Positions 7,361 through 15,009 of a DNA stretch of 17,552 nucleotides are shown here, piece after piece. The DNA is taken from positions 1 through 17,552 of the forward strand of contig CAMOVV010000004.1 in the NCBI GenBank assembly GCA_946627685.1. The letters run 5' to 3'. Position 1 is the first letter of the stretch; every line of letters starts with the position of its first letter. Under the pieces are notes generated by a model that saw nothing but the letters and a program-made list of their open reading frames with translations, did not search any database and was not told the origin of the DNA. Made by a program: the position numbers and the translations under genes. Origin of the DNA: an uncultured Bacteroidales bacterium (lineage in GTDB: Bacteria > Bacteroidota > Bacteroidia > Bacteroidales > UBA932).

Positions 7361-7368
7361 TATATTTG
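7361..7368 (+). promoter_or_regulatory. -7 box of the lactonase-family gene
   Basis: TATATTTG matches TAnnTTTG exactly and ends six bases before the ATG at 7375. With the usual distance from this box, transcription would begin at about 7372, giving a leader of only a few bases, or none. No TTTG is present at the expected -33 position. Confidence 0.5.
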
Positions 7369-7374
7369 TGAACC

Positions 7375-8466
7375 ATGAAACGGAACTTGATATTTGCATT
7401 GGCGGCTTTGTGGCTGATGCCGCTCGCAGCCCAGAATCCCAGGATCCTGATAGGGACCCTGACGGAAGGAACGGCCTCGGAAGGGATTTACCTCTATTCG
7501 TTTGACTCCGGGTCGGCCCAGGCGACCCTGCTGGATACAGCTCCTGCCGCAAATCCCACATTTTTGACCATATCTGACGATGGTACAAGGGTTTACAGCG
7601 TAAATGAATTTCATGACGGAAGACAAGGGGTGAGTTCCTTCACCCTCGGCCCCGACGGGATTTCCCCCCTCAACAGCCTTTCCATCCCCATGGAAGCGGC
7701 AAACGCCGGGGACCCCTGCAATATCCTCTGGCTTCCGGGAGTTGTCGTCACATCGAACTACACCGGAGGGTCCGTAACGGCCTTCCCGCTCAATGCCGAC
7801 GGCACTCTCAACGGCATGAGCCAGGCTTTCTCCTGCGAAGAATCCCCGGCCGTCATCGAATCCAGGATGCACTGCGCCGTGCTCTCCCCGGAAGGAAAGT
7901 ATATTTTCGTGACAAACCTGGGACTTGACTGCATCCATCGTTTCGTCCGCGGGGAGAAGGAGCGGCCTCTTGGCAAAGACACCGTCGCCTGGAAAGAAAA
8001 AAGCCGCGCCAAATTCGGCCCCAGACACATGGTTTTCAGCGACGACGGACGCTTCGCCTATCTTCTTTGCGAGCTCGGGGACAAACTCGTTGTCTTTTCC
8101 TATGACGATGGAGAACTTACTCCTATACAGACACTTACCGCCTACAAAGGCCGTGGCCGCGGCAGCGCCGACATCCACCTCTCCCCCGACGGCCGCTTCC
8201 TCTACACAAGCCACCGCCTGAGAGGCGACGGTATCTCCATTTTCTCCGTTGACGGCAAGACCGGAAAGGTGAAGCGCGCGGGTTTCTGCCGCACAGGCGT
8301 CCACCCGAGGAATTTTGCCATCAGCCCCGAAGGCAGGTTCCTCCTTTGCGCATGCAGGGACAGCGACCGCGTCGAAATCTACAGCCGCGACCCGGTCTCC
8401 GGCACCCTCACCCCCACAGGCAAGAGCATCGGAATCGACTCTCCTATGTTCGTCAGGTTCCTTTAG
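7375..8466 (+). CDS. Exported lactonase-family (Pgl-like) seven-bladed beta-propeller
   Basis: 363-residue protein of the lactonase family (PF10282, COG2706), whose best-known member is the beta-propeller 6-phosphogluconolactonase. MKRNLIFALAALWLMPLAAQ is a type I signal peptide, so the protein acts in the periplasm or outside, where sugar-acid lactones rather than 6-phosphogluconolactone are the likelier substrates. Repeated blade motifs are visible: ISDDGTRVYSVNEF, LSPEGKYIFVTN, FSDDGRFAYLL, LSPDGRFLYTSHR and ISPEGRFLLCACRDSDRV, each pairing a (S)PDG-type turn with a following strand. Length fits the family (about 340-380). The start agrees with the signal peptide although it lies very close to the promoter box. 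It is alone in its transcription unit, divergent from the TlpA-type gene and convergent with the GH43 gene 48 bases away. Family confidence is high, substrate unknown. Confidence 0.88.
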   Translation: MKRNLIFALAALWLMPLAAQNPRILIGTLTEGTASEGIYLYSFDSGSAQATLLDTAPAANPTFLTISDDGTRVYSVNEFHDGRQGVSSFTLGPDGISPLNSLSIPMEAANAGDPCNILWLPGVVVTSNYTGGSVTAFPLNADGTLNGMSQAFSCEESPAVIESRMHCAVLSPEGKYIFVTNLGLDCIHRFVRGEKERPLGKDTVAWKEKSRAKFGPRHMVFSDDGRFAYLLCELGDKLVVFSYDDGELTPIQTLTAYKGRGRGSADIHLSPDGRFLYTSHRLRGDGISIFSVDGKTGKVKRAGFCRTGVHPRNFAISPEGRFLLCACRDSDRVEIYSRDPVSGTLTPTGKSIGIDSPMFVRFL

Positions 8467-8514
8467 GGACGCTTGATTTCCAGCGTGCGGCAGTCAAGGA
8501 AGGACAAGCCGCAA

Positions 8515-9516
8515 TCACTTTATTTCCAAAGAGTAGCCGGTGTCTTCGAGAGGAAGGATGACGGGATGGGAATGGCCGCTGTTCGGCTGGTGGAAGACGA
8601 TTCTGAGATTGCCTTCGAAATCCCGGAACACCATCGGGTGTCCTCCGTCGGCCTCGAAGATGGGCTCGGGGTCGCAGGTCCAGGGGCCGGCAATTTTTCC
8701 GGAAGCGGACCTGGAAACGGCCACGCAGTACTTCCCGTTTTTGAACGAAGACCACAGAATCAGCAGCTGTCCGTCTTTTGTCCTGTAAACGAAGTTCCCG
8801 TCGGAAACGTAGGCCGGCGATGAAGACCCGTCAGGATTTTTCCACTGGTTTATAGGAGAGCACCAGGGAGCCTGGGAGGCGGTAAACAGCGTGCGGGGCT
8901 CCCCGGCAGGGCCGGAAAGGTCTTTTTTCAGGGGCATAAGCTCGAAGGTCCCGTCCAGAACCTGCACCCACTCGTGGCAGAAAATCATGTACGGCACCCC
9001 GTCTTCGACCCAGAGAGTGCCGTCAAGGGCCATGTAGTCCTTGGGGGTGGTCAGCTCTTTTCCAAGGGGAAGGAAGGGGCCGTCCAGGGACTCCGAGCGG
9101 AAAATCTGGGTACCCCTGTAAGTGAAGGCGGGCCAGTCTGGGACGGATTCCGCCCATTTGCGGTCGGAGTTAAGGGTGGCGAAAATATACCAGTTCCCCT
9201 CGTAGCGGTGGACCTCCGGGGCCCAGACCGCCCCGGTGATGAAATTGTCCTCAGGCACCGTGAACACCCTCGAAGGGCCGCTCCAAAGTTTCAAATCCTT
9301 GCTTTTGAACGCTTCCACCCCGCCAAGACCCTCGTCGGTGGTAGATGAGCGGAAAAGCCAGTAGTTCTTCGTGGCCTCGTCCGCCACTATGAAGGGGTCA
9401 CGGCAATAGATGCTGTCGGTAGGGATTCCCGCCGGGGCTTCGGCACGGCGCCCTCCGGTCTTGCACGAAACCGTGGCGCAAAGGACGGCCGCCAGGATAA
9501 ACAGGTGCTTTTTCAT
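8515..9516 (-). CDS. Glycoside hydrolase family 43-like lipoprotein
   Basis: 333-residue five-bladed beta-propeller glycosidase of the GH43 type, the class acting on arabinose-, xylose- or galactose-containing side chains. The signal MKKHLFILAAVLCATVSC ends in a lipobox (C18), so the enzyme is probably anchored in an envelope membrane. Visible blade motifs: CRDPFIVAD with D40, the expected general base; WAPEVHRYEGNWYIFAT (98-114); MALDGTLWVEDGVPYMIF with D165, the likely pKa-modulating aspartate, followed by E182 in CHEW; SDGNFVYRTKDGQLLILWSS; and GHPMVFRDF. Which glutamate is the general acid cannot be fixed by eye. A TTG at 9531 lies upstream in frame, but the signal peptide fits the ATG at 9516. 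The start lies 11 bases after the GH92 stop, so both are one operon. Subfamily and substrate are not determined. Confidence 0.85.
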   Translation of the reverse strand: MKKHLFILAAVLCATVSCKTGGRRAEAPAGIPTDSIYCRDPFIVADEATKNYWLFRSSTTDEGLGGVEAFKSKDLKLWSGPSRVFTVPEDNFITGAVWAPEVHRYEGNWYIFATLNSDRKWAESVPDWPAFTYRGTQIFRSESLDGPFLPLGKELTTPKDYMALDGTLWVEDGVPYMIFCHEWVQVLDGTFELMPLKKDLSGPAGEPRTLFTASQAPWCSPINQWKNPDGSSSPAYVSDGNFVYRTKDGQLLILWSSFKNGKYCVAVSRSASGKIAGPWTCDPEPIFEADGGHPMVFRDFEGNLRIVFHQPNSGHSHPVILPLEDTGYSLEIK

Positions 9517-9527
9517 CGTAATGGAAA

Positions 9528-11897
9528 TCAAAGTTTTTCGCTGGAAAGGGAATACGGGAGGTCAGAGGGAGCCGGGACGGCTTTTTTCCTGGGCCTGGAA
9601 GTCATGTCGAACTCGAGCACGCCGCCCTGAAGGATGTCTTCCCTTGTCAGGAATCTGCGGCTCAGGGGTTTGCCGTTCAGCCTTACGGCCTTGACGTAGC
9701 GGTTGCGGGAGCTGACGGCAGGAGCCTTGACGGTGAAGTCGGCGCCGCCTTCAAGATGGAGGGTCATTTCGGGAAGGAAAGGCGCCCCGATGACAAACTC
9801 TCCGCTTCCCGGACAGACGGGATAGAAACCCATCGCCGAGAAGATGTACCAGGCCGACATCTGTCCGCAGTCGTCGTTTCCGCCGAGACCTTCCCTCTCG
9901 GGACGGTACATCCTTTCCATGATTTCCCGGAGCCAGTACTCTCCCTTCCAGGGCTGCGACGTCCATTGGAAGAGGTAGGGAATGTGGTGGGAAGGCTCGT
10001 TCCCGTGGACGTAGCCGCCGATGAGGCAGGATGCCTCGATATCTTCGTTGTTTTCGTAGTATTTGGGGTCAAGGGGAGTCGCGAAAAGGGTGTCCAGGAT
10101 ACCCAGGAAGCGTTTTTCCCCTCCCATAGCCTTTATCAGCCCTTCAACGTCGTGCGGCACGTGGAAGGAGAAATTCCAGGAATTGCCTTCTATGAAACCT
10201 TCCCCGTAGGTCTGCAGGGGGTCGGTGGGAGTTTTCCAGCTTCCATCCGCGTGGCGGGCCCTCGCGAAGGGGGATTTTCCGTCGAAGAGATTCTTCCAGT
10301 TCATCGCCCTCCGGGCATAAACCCTTGCGAGAGAATCCTTTCCGGCCTGTTTCGCGGCCTTGTAAATCGTCCAGTCGTCGTAGGCGTATTCCAGGGTTGT
10401 GGAAGCTCCGGTCGAGGAGCTTTCCAAAGGGACGTAACCCTTTTCCATATAGGCCCCTACACCTTCCAGATAAGGAACGGTGGAAGTGGACACCATCGCG
10501 TCGAGAGCCCTTTCAACGTCGATGTCCGCCCCGGCTCCGAGGGCGTCGGAAATGACTGATACCGCGTGATATCCACTCATGCACCAGCCCTCGTTGGCCA
10601 TGAGAGACCAGATGGGCAGAAGGCCGTGCGCGCTCTGTGCCTGATGGTGGAGCATGGAAAGGGCCATGCCGCGGGCCCTCTCCGGATGCATAAGCAGGAG
10701 AAGGGGATGCTCGGCCCTGTAGGTGTCCCAGAGGGAGAAGACGGTGTAGTTGTCCCAGCCGTCAGTGTGGTGGATTCCTCCGTCAAGGCCCCTGTAAGCC
10801 CCGTCCACATCGTCATATACGGACGGATTAATCATGGTGTGGTAGAGGGAGGTGTAGAGCATCCGCTTCTGGTCTTCCGTCCCGGAGACGGTGATTTTCG
10901 AGAGTTCCCTGTCCCAGGCGGCGGCAGCTTCCGAGCAGATTTGGCTGAAAGATTTGTCTCCGCTTTCCGCCTGTAGGTTTTTAAGGGCCCCTTCCACGGA
11001 AGTGGCGCTCAAAGCCACCCTGACCACCAGTTCGTCGCTGCCGGCCCAGTCGAAGTCGAACCAGCATGAAAGTCCCCTTCCGGCCATTTCAGGGAAGCCG
11101 TGGGAGGTGTTGAATTTACGCCAGAATCCCTTGTAGGGGGAGTTGAGGGTCTCTTTGCAGCCGTAGTCTTTCACGGAACGGGAGAATTTGACCGCGAAGT
11201 AGGTATAGTGCTCGCGGGCCCATCCCTGGGTGAGGCGGTAGCCTGTCAGGAGGCTGTCGCCGACCATCCTCACGCTGGCCCAGAGGGTCTTGCCTTCGTA
11301 GTTGTAAAGGCCGTGGGAGAGGTCGAGGACAAGGTGGCGGGCGTTTTCGGCGGCGGGATAGGTGTAGCGGTGGATGGCTGTCCTCTCCGTGGCGGACAGC
11401 TCCGCCTTTACGCCGTAGTCGTCGAGGGTGACTGCGTAGTAGCCCGGGAAGGCCGTCTCGGAATCATGGCTGAAGCGGCTTCTGTAGCCTTTTTCAGGCT
11501 CGGAGGCCGTGCCGGGATTGAGGCGCAGGGCTCCCGTGACGGGCATCAGGAGGATGTCCCCGAGGTCCGAATGTCCGGTTCCGCTGAGATGGGTGTGGGA
11601 AAAGCCTACTATGGTCGGGTCGTCATAACGGTAGCCGGCGCAGAGGGTATAGACCTCGGCCTGGTATTTTCCCGCGACGTTGTGGGGAATGGTGTCCGTG
11701 TCGGGACTCACCTGAACCCCTCCGAAAGGCACGCAGGCTCCCGGGAAGGTGTGTCCCATGCCGGAGGTACCTATCATCGGATCAACATACCGGGAAAGTT
11801 TTTCAGGACCGGCTTCAGCCCGTGAATATCCGGACAGGAGGCAGCCTGCCGCAATCAGGGCGGCAACCACCGCGATGGTTTGGACGAATTTCTTCAT
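9528..11897 (-). CDS. Glycoside hydrolase family 92 exo-alpha-mannosidase
   Basis: 789-residue GH92 enzyme; characterised members are calcium-dependent inverting exo-alpha-mannosidases, often acting on alpha-1,2-linked mannose of N-glycans or yeast mannan. Family motifs are clear: YVDPMIGTSGMGHTFPGACV near the N-terminus, GFSHTHLSGTGHSDLGDILL, SLWDTYRAEHPL, the general-acid motif IEGNSW with E570, and the calcium/catalytic-base motif GGNDDCGQMSAWYIFSAMGF with D675 and D676. Length fits the family (740-790). The signal sequence begins MKKFVQTIAVVAALIAAGC; it could be a weak lipobox or be cleaved later near SRAEA, so attachment is uncertain. A GTG at 11921 is in frame but falls on the predicted promoter, so the ATG at 11897 is preferred. 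First gene of a two-gene unit with GH43. Linkage specificity cannot be read from the sequence. Confidence 0.93.
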   Translation of the reverse strand: MKKFVQTIAVVAALIAAGCLLSGYSRAEAGPEKLSRYVDPMIGTSGMGHTFPGACVPFGGVQVSPDTDTIPHNVAGKYQAEVYTLCAGYRYDDPTIVGFSHTHLSGTGHSDLGDILLMPVTGALRLNPGTASEPEKGYRSRFSHDSETAFPGYYAVTLDDYGVKAELSATERTAIHRYTYPAAENARHLVLDLSHGLYNYEGKTLWASVRMVGDSLLTGYRLTQGWAREHYTYFAVKFSRSVKDYGCKETLNSPYKGFWRKFNTSHGFPEMAGRGLSCWFDFDWAGSDELVVRVALSATSVEGALKNLQAESGDKSFSQICSEAAAAWDRELSKITVSGTEDQKRMLYTSLYHTMINPSVYDDVDGAYRGLDGGIHHTDGWDNYTVFSLWDTYRAEHPLLLLMHPERARGMALSMLHHQAQSAHGLLPIWSLMANEGWCMSGYHAVSVISDALGAGADIDVERALDAMVSTSTVPYLEGVGAYMEKGYVPLESSSTGASTTLEYAYDDWTIYKAAKQAGKDSLARVYARRAMNWKNLFDGKSPFARARHADGSWKTPTDPLQTYGEGFIEGNSWNFSFHVPHDVEGLIKAMGGEKRFLGILDTLFATPLDPKYYENNEDIEASCLIGGYVHGNEPSHHIPYLFQWTSQPWKGEYWLREIMERMYRPEREGLGGNDDCGQMSAWYIFSAMGFYPVCPGSGEFVIGAPFLPEMTLHLEGGADFTVKAPAVSSRNRYVKAVRLNGKPLSRRFLTREDILQGGVLEFDMTSRPRKKAVPAPSDLPYSLSSEKL

Positions 11898-11920
11898 ATT
11901 GACTTCAATGTTCTCTTTCA

Positions 11921-11928
11921 CAAAGATA
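11921..11928 (-). promoter_or_regulatory. -7 box of the GH92-GH43 operon
   Basis: On the minus strand 11928-11921 reads TATCTTTG, an exact TAnnTTTG match. It predicts transcription near 11917 and a leader of about 20 bases before the ATG at 11897. No good -33 TTTG is seen, which may point to dependence on an activator. Confidence 0.5.
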
Positions 11929-11949
11929 GCAAAAGGATGAATTATTGTT

Positions 11950-11957
11950 TATATTTG
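11950..11957 (+). promoter_or_regulatory. -7 box of the DUF4251 lipoprotein gene
   Basis: TATATTTG matches the consensus and predicts transcription near 11961, with a leader of about 54 bases before the ATG at 12015. It lies 21 bases from the oppositely directed box of the GH92 gene, so the two promoters share their upstream region. No -33 TTTG is seen. Confidence 0.45.
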
Positions 11958-12014
11958 TTGTCGGCGAATAATTCATACTTTTCTTCCCTGTCAACCGTAA
12001 TAATCAACAATACA

Positions 12015-12500
12015 ATGAAAACCTATCCGATACTGATTGCGTTGTCGCTGATTCTTCTTGGAGGATGCGGAGCCTCACGGATGACGCTCGAAGAGCAACA
12101 AGCCGTCGCCCAGAAGACGAACCAGAATCTGGACAGCCGGAAATTCCGGATAAACGTCGATTACATGATGCCCCGAAGGGGAGGAGCGAAGTCCGTGTTC
12201 GGTTCATACCACGTCACCATCGACGACACCGTCATTGACTCCTACCTGCCCTATTTCGGAGTGGCCTACAGGGTCCCTTACGGCGTCGCAAAGGTCCTGA
12301 ACTTCAAGGACGACATTGAAGAATACGCGGACAGCGGCTGGAACAGGGGGAAACGGGTCATCGCCCTTTCGACGGACAATGACGAAGACTTCCTCGTCTA
12401 TACCATCACCGTGTATGACAACGGCACCGCCGAAATCCAGGTACGCTGCCGCAACCGCGAAGACATCGGCTACCGGGGCTCCATCGCCCTCGAAGAATAA
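12015..12500 (+). CDS. DUF4251-family lipoprotein
   Basis: 161-residue lipoprotein of unknown function. MKTYPILIALSLILLGGC is a signal peptide with a clear lipobox (LLGGC, C18). The mature part resembles DUF4251 (PF14059), a Bacteroidota family: residues around KFRINVDYMMPRRGG, the central DSYLPYFGVAYRVPYG and the C-terminal YDNGTAEIQVRCRNREDIGY are the recognisable conserved blocks. It should be an envelope protein with a small beta-rich domain; no catalytic residues are evident. Upstream in-frame starts (for example the ATG at 11937) overlap the promoter and lack the signal peptide at the right place, so 12015 is used. It is followed on the same strand, after 81 bases, by the outer-membrane barrel gene, which seems to have its own promoter. 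Confidence 0.8.
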   Translation: MKTYPILIALSLILLGGCGASRMTLEEQQAVAQKTNQNLDSRKFRINVDYMMPRRGGAKSVFGSYHVTIDDTVIDSYLPYFGVAYRVPYGVAKVLNFKDDIEEYADSGWNRGKRVIALSTDNDEDFLVYTITVYDNGTAEIQVRCRNREDIGYRGSIALEE

Positions 12501-12527
12501 CCGCATTGCAGGGCACTCGGAGGCCTG

Positions 12528-12559
12528 TTTGCTTTTTTTTTGAAAAATGCCGTAATTTG
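12528..12559 (+). promoter_or_regulatory. Possible promoter of the outer-membrane barrel gene
   Basis: TTTG (12528-12531), a 21-base gap and TAATTTG (12553-12559) resemble the -33/-7 pair, but the second element is one base short of TAnnTTTG. A run of nine to ten T bases lies between them. A leader of about 20 bases before the ATG at 12582 would result. Confidence 0.3.
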
Positions 12560-12581
12560 CCGCTTGAAAACAACATTTGAA

Positions 12582-13172
12582 ATGAAAAAGATACTTACAA
12601 CCCTTATCTGCGCAGCGGCCGCATTGCTTTTCGCCGCCAACACCAACGCACAGAGCCAGTGGGGCTTCGGCGGCGGTTTCATCCTCAATTCCTTCTCCGG
12701 AGCTGACAAAGCCCTGGTGGTGAACGACGCCTCCCGTCCCGGATTCTATCTCGGAATCGACAGGAACTGGGCTTTCTCTTCCCTTGAAGGCCTTTCCCTC
12801 GACCCCGGCGTAAACTTCGTCTATGTCTCCAAGGACAAGAAGCCGACCCCCTACATCCAGATTCCCGTCCACATCAAGTACACCACCGAGATGGCTCCCG
12901 ACTTTCTCGCCGCCCTTTACACCGGCCCGGTTTTCAATCTGGGACTCACGGCGAACGGATTCACGAGGGATGAATTTTTCCCTCTTGCCAAGATGAAGAA
13001 GTGGAACGCACAGTGGGCCATCGGAGCCGAGTTCACCTACTCCGAGTCCATCGCCCTCAAGGTCAGCTACAACCTCGGCATGAGCAGGGCCTTCTATGTC
13101 AAAGAGGCTTCTGACCCCAACATCCGTCAGAACAGCTTCCAGATTGGTCTTGTCTTCCGCGTATTCGAGTAG
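12582..13172 (+). CDS. Small outer-membrane beta-barrel protein
   Basis: 196-residue protein with a type I signal peptide (MKKILTTLICAAAALLFAAN, cleavage probably after A23 at TNA-Q). The mature part alternates aromatic/hydrophobic and polar residues in strands such as WGFGGGFILNSF, SRPGFYLGIDRNW, PYIQIPVHIKYT, FLAALYTGPVFNLGL, AQWAIGAEFTYSES and IALKVSYNLGM, and ends in a strand FQIGLVFRVF, as in eight-stranded barrels of the PF13568 type. It should sit in the outer membrane; no transport or enzyme function can be assigned. The start is set by the signal peptide; an upstream in-frame TTG at 12540 lacks it. The gene converges on the alkyltransferase gene with 11 bases between stop codons, and a strong inverted repeat begins 28 bases after its stop. 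Confidence 0.82.
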   Translation: MKKILTTLICAAAALLFAANTNAQSQWGFGGGFILNSFSGADKALVVNDASRPGFYLGIDRNWAFSSLEGLSLDPGVNFVYVSKDKKPTPYIQIPVHIKYTTEMAPDFLAALYTGPVFNLGLTANGFTRDEFFPLAKMKKWNAQWAIGAEFTYSESIALKVSYNLGMSRAFYVKEASDPNIRQNSFQIGLVFRVFE

Positions 13173-13183
13173 GACAGAGCTGA

Positions 13184-13750
13184 TTACAATCCGAATTCCA
13201 AGGCTATCAGGCTCCGCTTGATAGCCTTTCCTTGTGCATACTCCCCGACATCCACCGCATCCAGAAGGTAAAGGTCCCTCCCTTCGAAAAGGGTGCTTTT
13301 CGCGCTGGCCTGGATTTCGGCAATCCTGTCCATCGACTCTTTGGGAATGATGAGATGGCAGGGAATTATGAAGGCCACGGGGTTGCAGGCGACGGCGTGG
13401 GCCACGGCCCGGACTCCCGACGGATTGTCGCAGAGAGCTGCGAAGTCCGTGTAACTGAAGAGCTTGCGGGAAGGGGTGTAGTTCCCATCGCTATGGTTAA
13501 GCGAAAAAAGTTTCTCCCACACCTTTTTCTGGAATGCGGAGCCGTAAAGGGCGAGGTCTTCCAGGCGGGTGGTCCGGGCGAGTTCCACAAGGGCAGCGGT
13601 GGAGACTTTTTCCGTGGAAACGGAGGAAACGAGGGAAGGATTCTGCCCCGCAATCTTTCCCGCAATCCTCGCCAGCTGAGCGTAATTCATTGAGACGGAA
13701 GCGATTTTTCCGTCCACGCGGGTAACAATCCATTGAGGGCCTGGTTTCAT
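13184..13750 (-). CDS. O6-alkylguanine-DNA alkyltransferase family protein with enlarged active-site loop
   Basis: 188-residue protein of the methylated-DNA-protein-cysteine methyltransferase family, which repairs O6-alkylguanine by irreversible transfer of the alkyl group to a cysteine. The DNA-binding/catalytic domain starts near YGSAFQKKVWEKL and shows conserved Y100 (LFSYTDFAAL), the arginine finger R114 (PSGVRAV), the hinge N123 and the active cysteine C131 in IIPCHLII. Relative spacing equals human MGMT (Y114, R128, N137, C145). Two things are odd: PCHL replaces the usual PCHR, and the substrate loop YAQG (171-174; YSGG in human) comes 40 residues after the cysteine instead of 13, leaving a 27-residue insertion before the usual end (E185). 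The N-terminal 65 residues are not recognised. The start lies five bases after the GH88 stop, so it is probably co-transcribed with the lyase and GH88 genes. Confidence 0.82.
   Translation of the reverse strand: MKPGPQWIVTRVDGKIASVSMNYAQLARIAGKIAGQNPSLVSSVSTEKVSTAALVELARTTRLEDLALYGSAFQKKVWEKLFSLNHSDGNYTPSRKLFSYTDFAALCDNPSGVRAVAHAVACNPVAFIIPCHLIIPKESMDRIAEIQASAKSTLFEGRDLYLLDAVDVGEYAQGKAIKRSLIALEFGL
13200..13228. terminator. Perfect 10-bp inverted repeat, candidate terminator or mRNA 3' hairpin
   Basis: AAGGCTATCA (13200-13209) and TGATAGCCTT (13219-13228) form a perfect 10-bp stem with a nine-base loop GGCTCCGCT. It begins 28 bases after the stop of the barrel gene and lies inside the last codons of the opposing alkyltransferase gene. 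The following plus-strand bases (TCCTTGTG) are only moderately T-rich, so intrinsic termination is possible but not certain. Confidence 0.45.
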
Positions 13751-13755
13751 GACTT

Positions 13756-14997
13756 TTATTTTTTTACCATCCGAAGGAGGGCTTCAAGGAAATAGTAATC
13801 TGCGAAAGACAGGGGGCAGTCCACCTCGCTTTGCCTGGGCTTGTGGCCTACGCCGTGCTTGAGAAGGAAGTTCCCGTTTTCCCCGGGAGCTGAAAGATAT
13901 TCGGGAGAAGAGAGGGTGCGGAGCTGTTTCCCGGCCATGGCAAGGCAGCTGTCCGACAAGGACTTGTCTTCGGTCAGGGAAGCCAGTTCGCAAAAGGCGG
14001 AGGCCATTATGGCCCCGGCGGACGAATCCCTGAAATCATCTTCAGGGGCATCCAAATCCCACACGGGGATGCCGTCGGCGGGGAGCCTTCCCAGAAGCAT
14101 CCGGGCTATGTTTTCCGCCACGCCCAGATACTCCTCCACCTTTGTCTCGCGGTACATCATAGTATAACCATACAGGGCCCAGGCCTGGCCGCGGGCCCAT
14201 GCAGAGTCGTCGGAGAAGCCCTGATGGGTCTTTTTCGCGAGAACCTTTCCCGTAGCAGGGTCATAATCCACGACGTGCCAGGAAGTGTAGTCGGGACGGA
14301 AATGGTTCTTTATCGTGGTGTTGGCGTGGGTCAGGGCCATCTTCAGGAAACTGTCCTCACCAAAAAGCCTGGATGCAAAGGTGAATATCTCCAGGTTCAT
14401 CATGTTGTCGATGATGACGGGATAAGTCCATTCGCCTCCGTCCCAGCTCCTTGTGGCGCCGACCACCGGGGAGAACCTGGCGGCCAGGGCCTCCGCCCCT
14501 TTCCTGATGGTCGGAAGCCAGGAGGCGTCCGAGGTGAGCCTGTAGGCGTTGCCGTAGCTGCAGTTTATCTGGAAACCGATGTCGTGGCCGGTGTTTTTCT
14601 CCGGCAGGGCGGCCAGCTTGAGGGTGTTTTTCTCCGCAAGGGCCTTGATTTCAGGGTCTTTGGTATATTGATAAATGAGCCAGAGCCCGCCGGGGAAAAA
14701 GCCGCTCACCCAATCCTCCACGGGGGCGTCCGTAGGCTTTCCGTTCACGAATGACTTGGGAATCCTGTCATCGGCAAGCCTTGCGTCCATTGCCTTGTAC
14801 TGCTCCTTCGCAAGGGCGAACACCCTGTCGGCCATTTCAAGGACCGTCTCACTTGCCATGGAGGTATCCTCATTCTTCCCAGCCTTCCTGCTCCAGGGAG
14901 AGAGAAGGGCGAAAACCAGGAGGAAGGCAAGGCCGAAGGCCAGAATGTAACCGAGGCCGAAACCCAGGCTGAAACCTTTTTTGCTGGAATTATTCAT
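13756..14997 (-). CDS. Glycoside hydrolase family 88 unsaturated uronyl hydrolase
   Basis: 413-residue GH88 enzyme. The family removes a 4,5-unsaturated uronic acid from the non-reducing end of oligosaccharides made by polysaccharide lyases, by a vinyl-ether hydration mechanism. An (alpha/alpha)6 pattern is present with the hallmarks DWVSGFFPGG (95-104), HDIGFQI with D139, and IIDNMMNLE with D197; these two aspartates correspond to D88 and D149 of Bacillus UGL. Further landmarks are THQGFSDDSAWARGQAW from 257, DSSAGAIMASA, and the typical end GVGHKPRQSEVDCPLSFADY. Residues about 10-33 form one hydrophobic segment with no obvious cleavage site, so the enzyme is probably anchored in the inner membrane facing the periplasm. 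It is 12 bases downstream of the lyase gene and 5 bases upstream of the alkyltransferase gene, the middle gene of one operon. Confidence 0.92.
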   Translation of the reverse strand: MNNSSKKGFSLGFGLGYILAFGLAFLLVFALLSPWSRKAGKNEDTSMASETVLEMADRVFALAKEQYKAMDARLADDRIPKSFVNGKPTDAPVEDWVSGFFPGGLWLIYQYTKDPEIKALAEKNTLKLAALPEKNTGHDIGFQINCSYGNAYRLTSDASWLPTIRKGAEALAARFSPVVGATRSWDGGEWTYPVIIDNMMNLEIFTFASRLFGEDSFLKMALTHANTTIKNHFRPDYTSWHVVDYDPATGKVLAKKTHQGFSDDSAWARGQAWALYGYTMMYRETKVEEYLGVAENIARMLLGRLPADGIPVWDLDAPEDDFRDSSAGAIMASAFCELASLTEDKSLSDSCLAMAGKQLRTLSSPEYLSAPGENGNFLLKHGVGHKPRQSEVDCPLSFADYYFLEALLRMVKK

Positions 14998-15009
14998 AAC
15001 ATGCGGAAT

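Noticed and set aside
6099..7376. Longer 425-residue version of the TlpA-type protein starting at 7376
   Set aside because: The extra 23 residues precede a perfect lipoprotein signal and cover the predicted promoter and the start of the divergent gene.
8467..8514. Terminator between the convergent lactonase and GH43 genes
   Set aside because: Only a 5-bp stem (ACGCT/AGCGT, 8469-8486) without a T tract is present, too weak to call.
12501..12545. Terminator after the DUF4251 gene, suggested by the T run
   Set aside because: Only a CAGG/CCTG stem with a large loop precedes the T run; the run is equally explained as part of the AT-rich promoter of the next gene.
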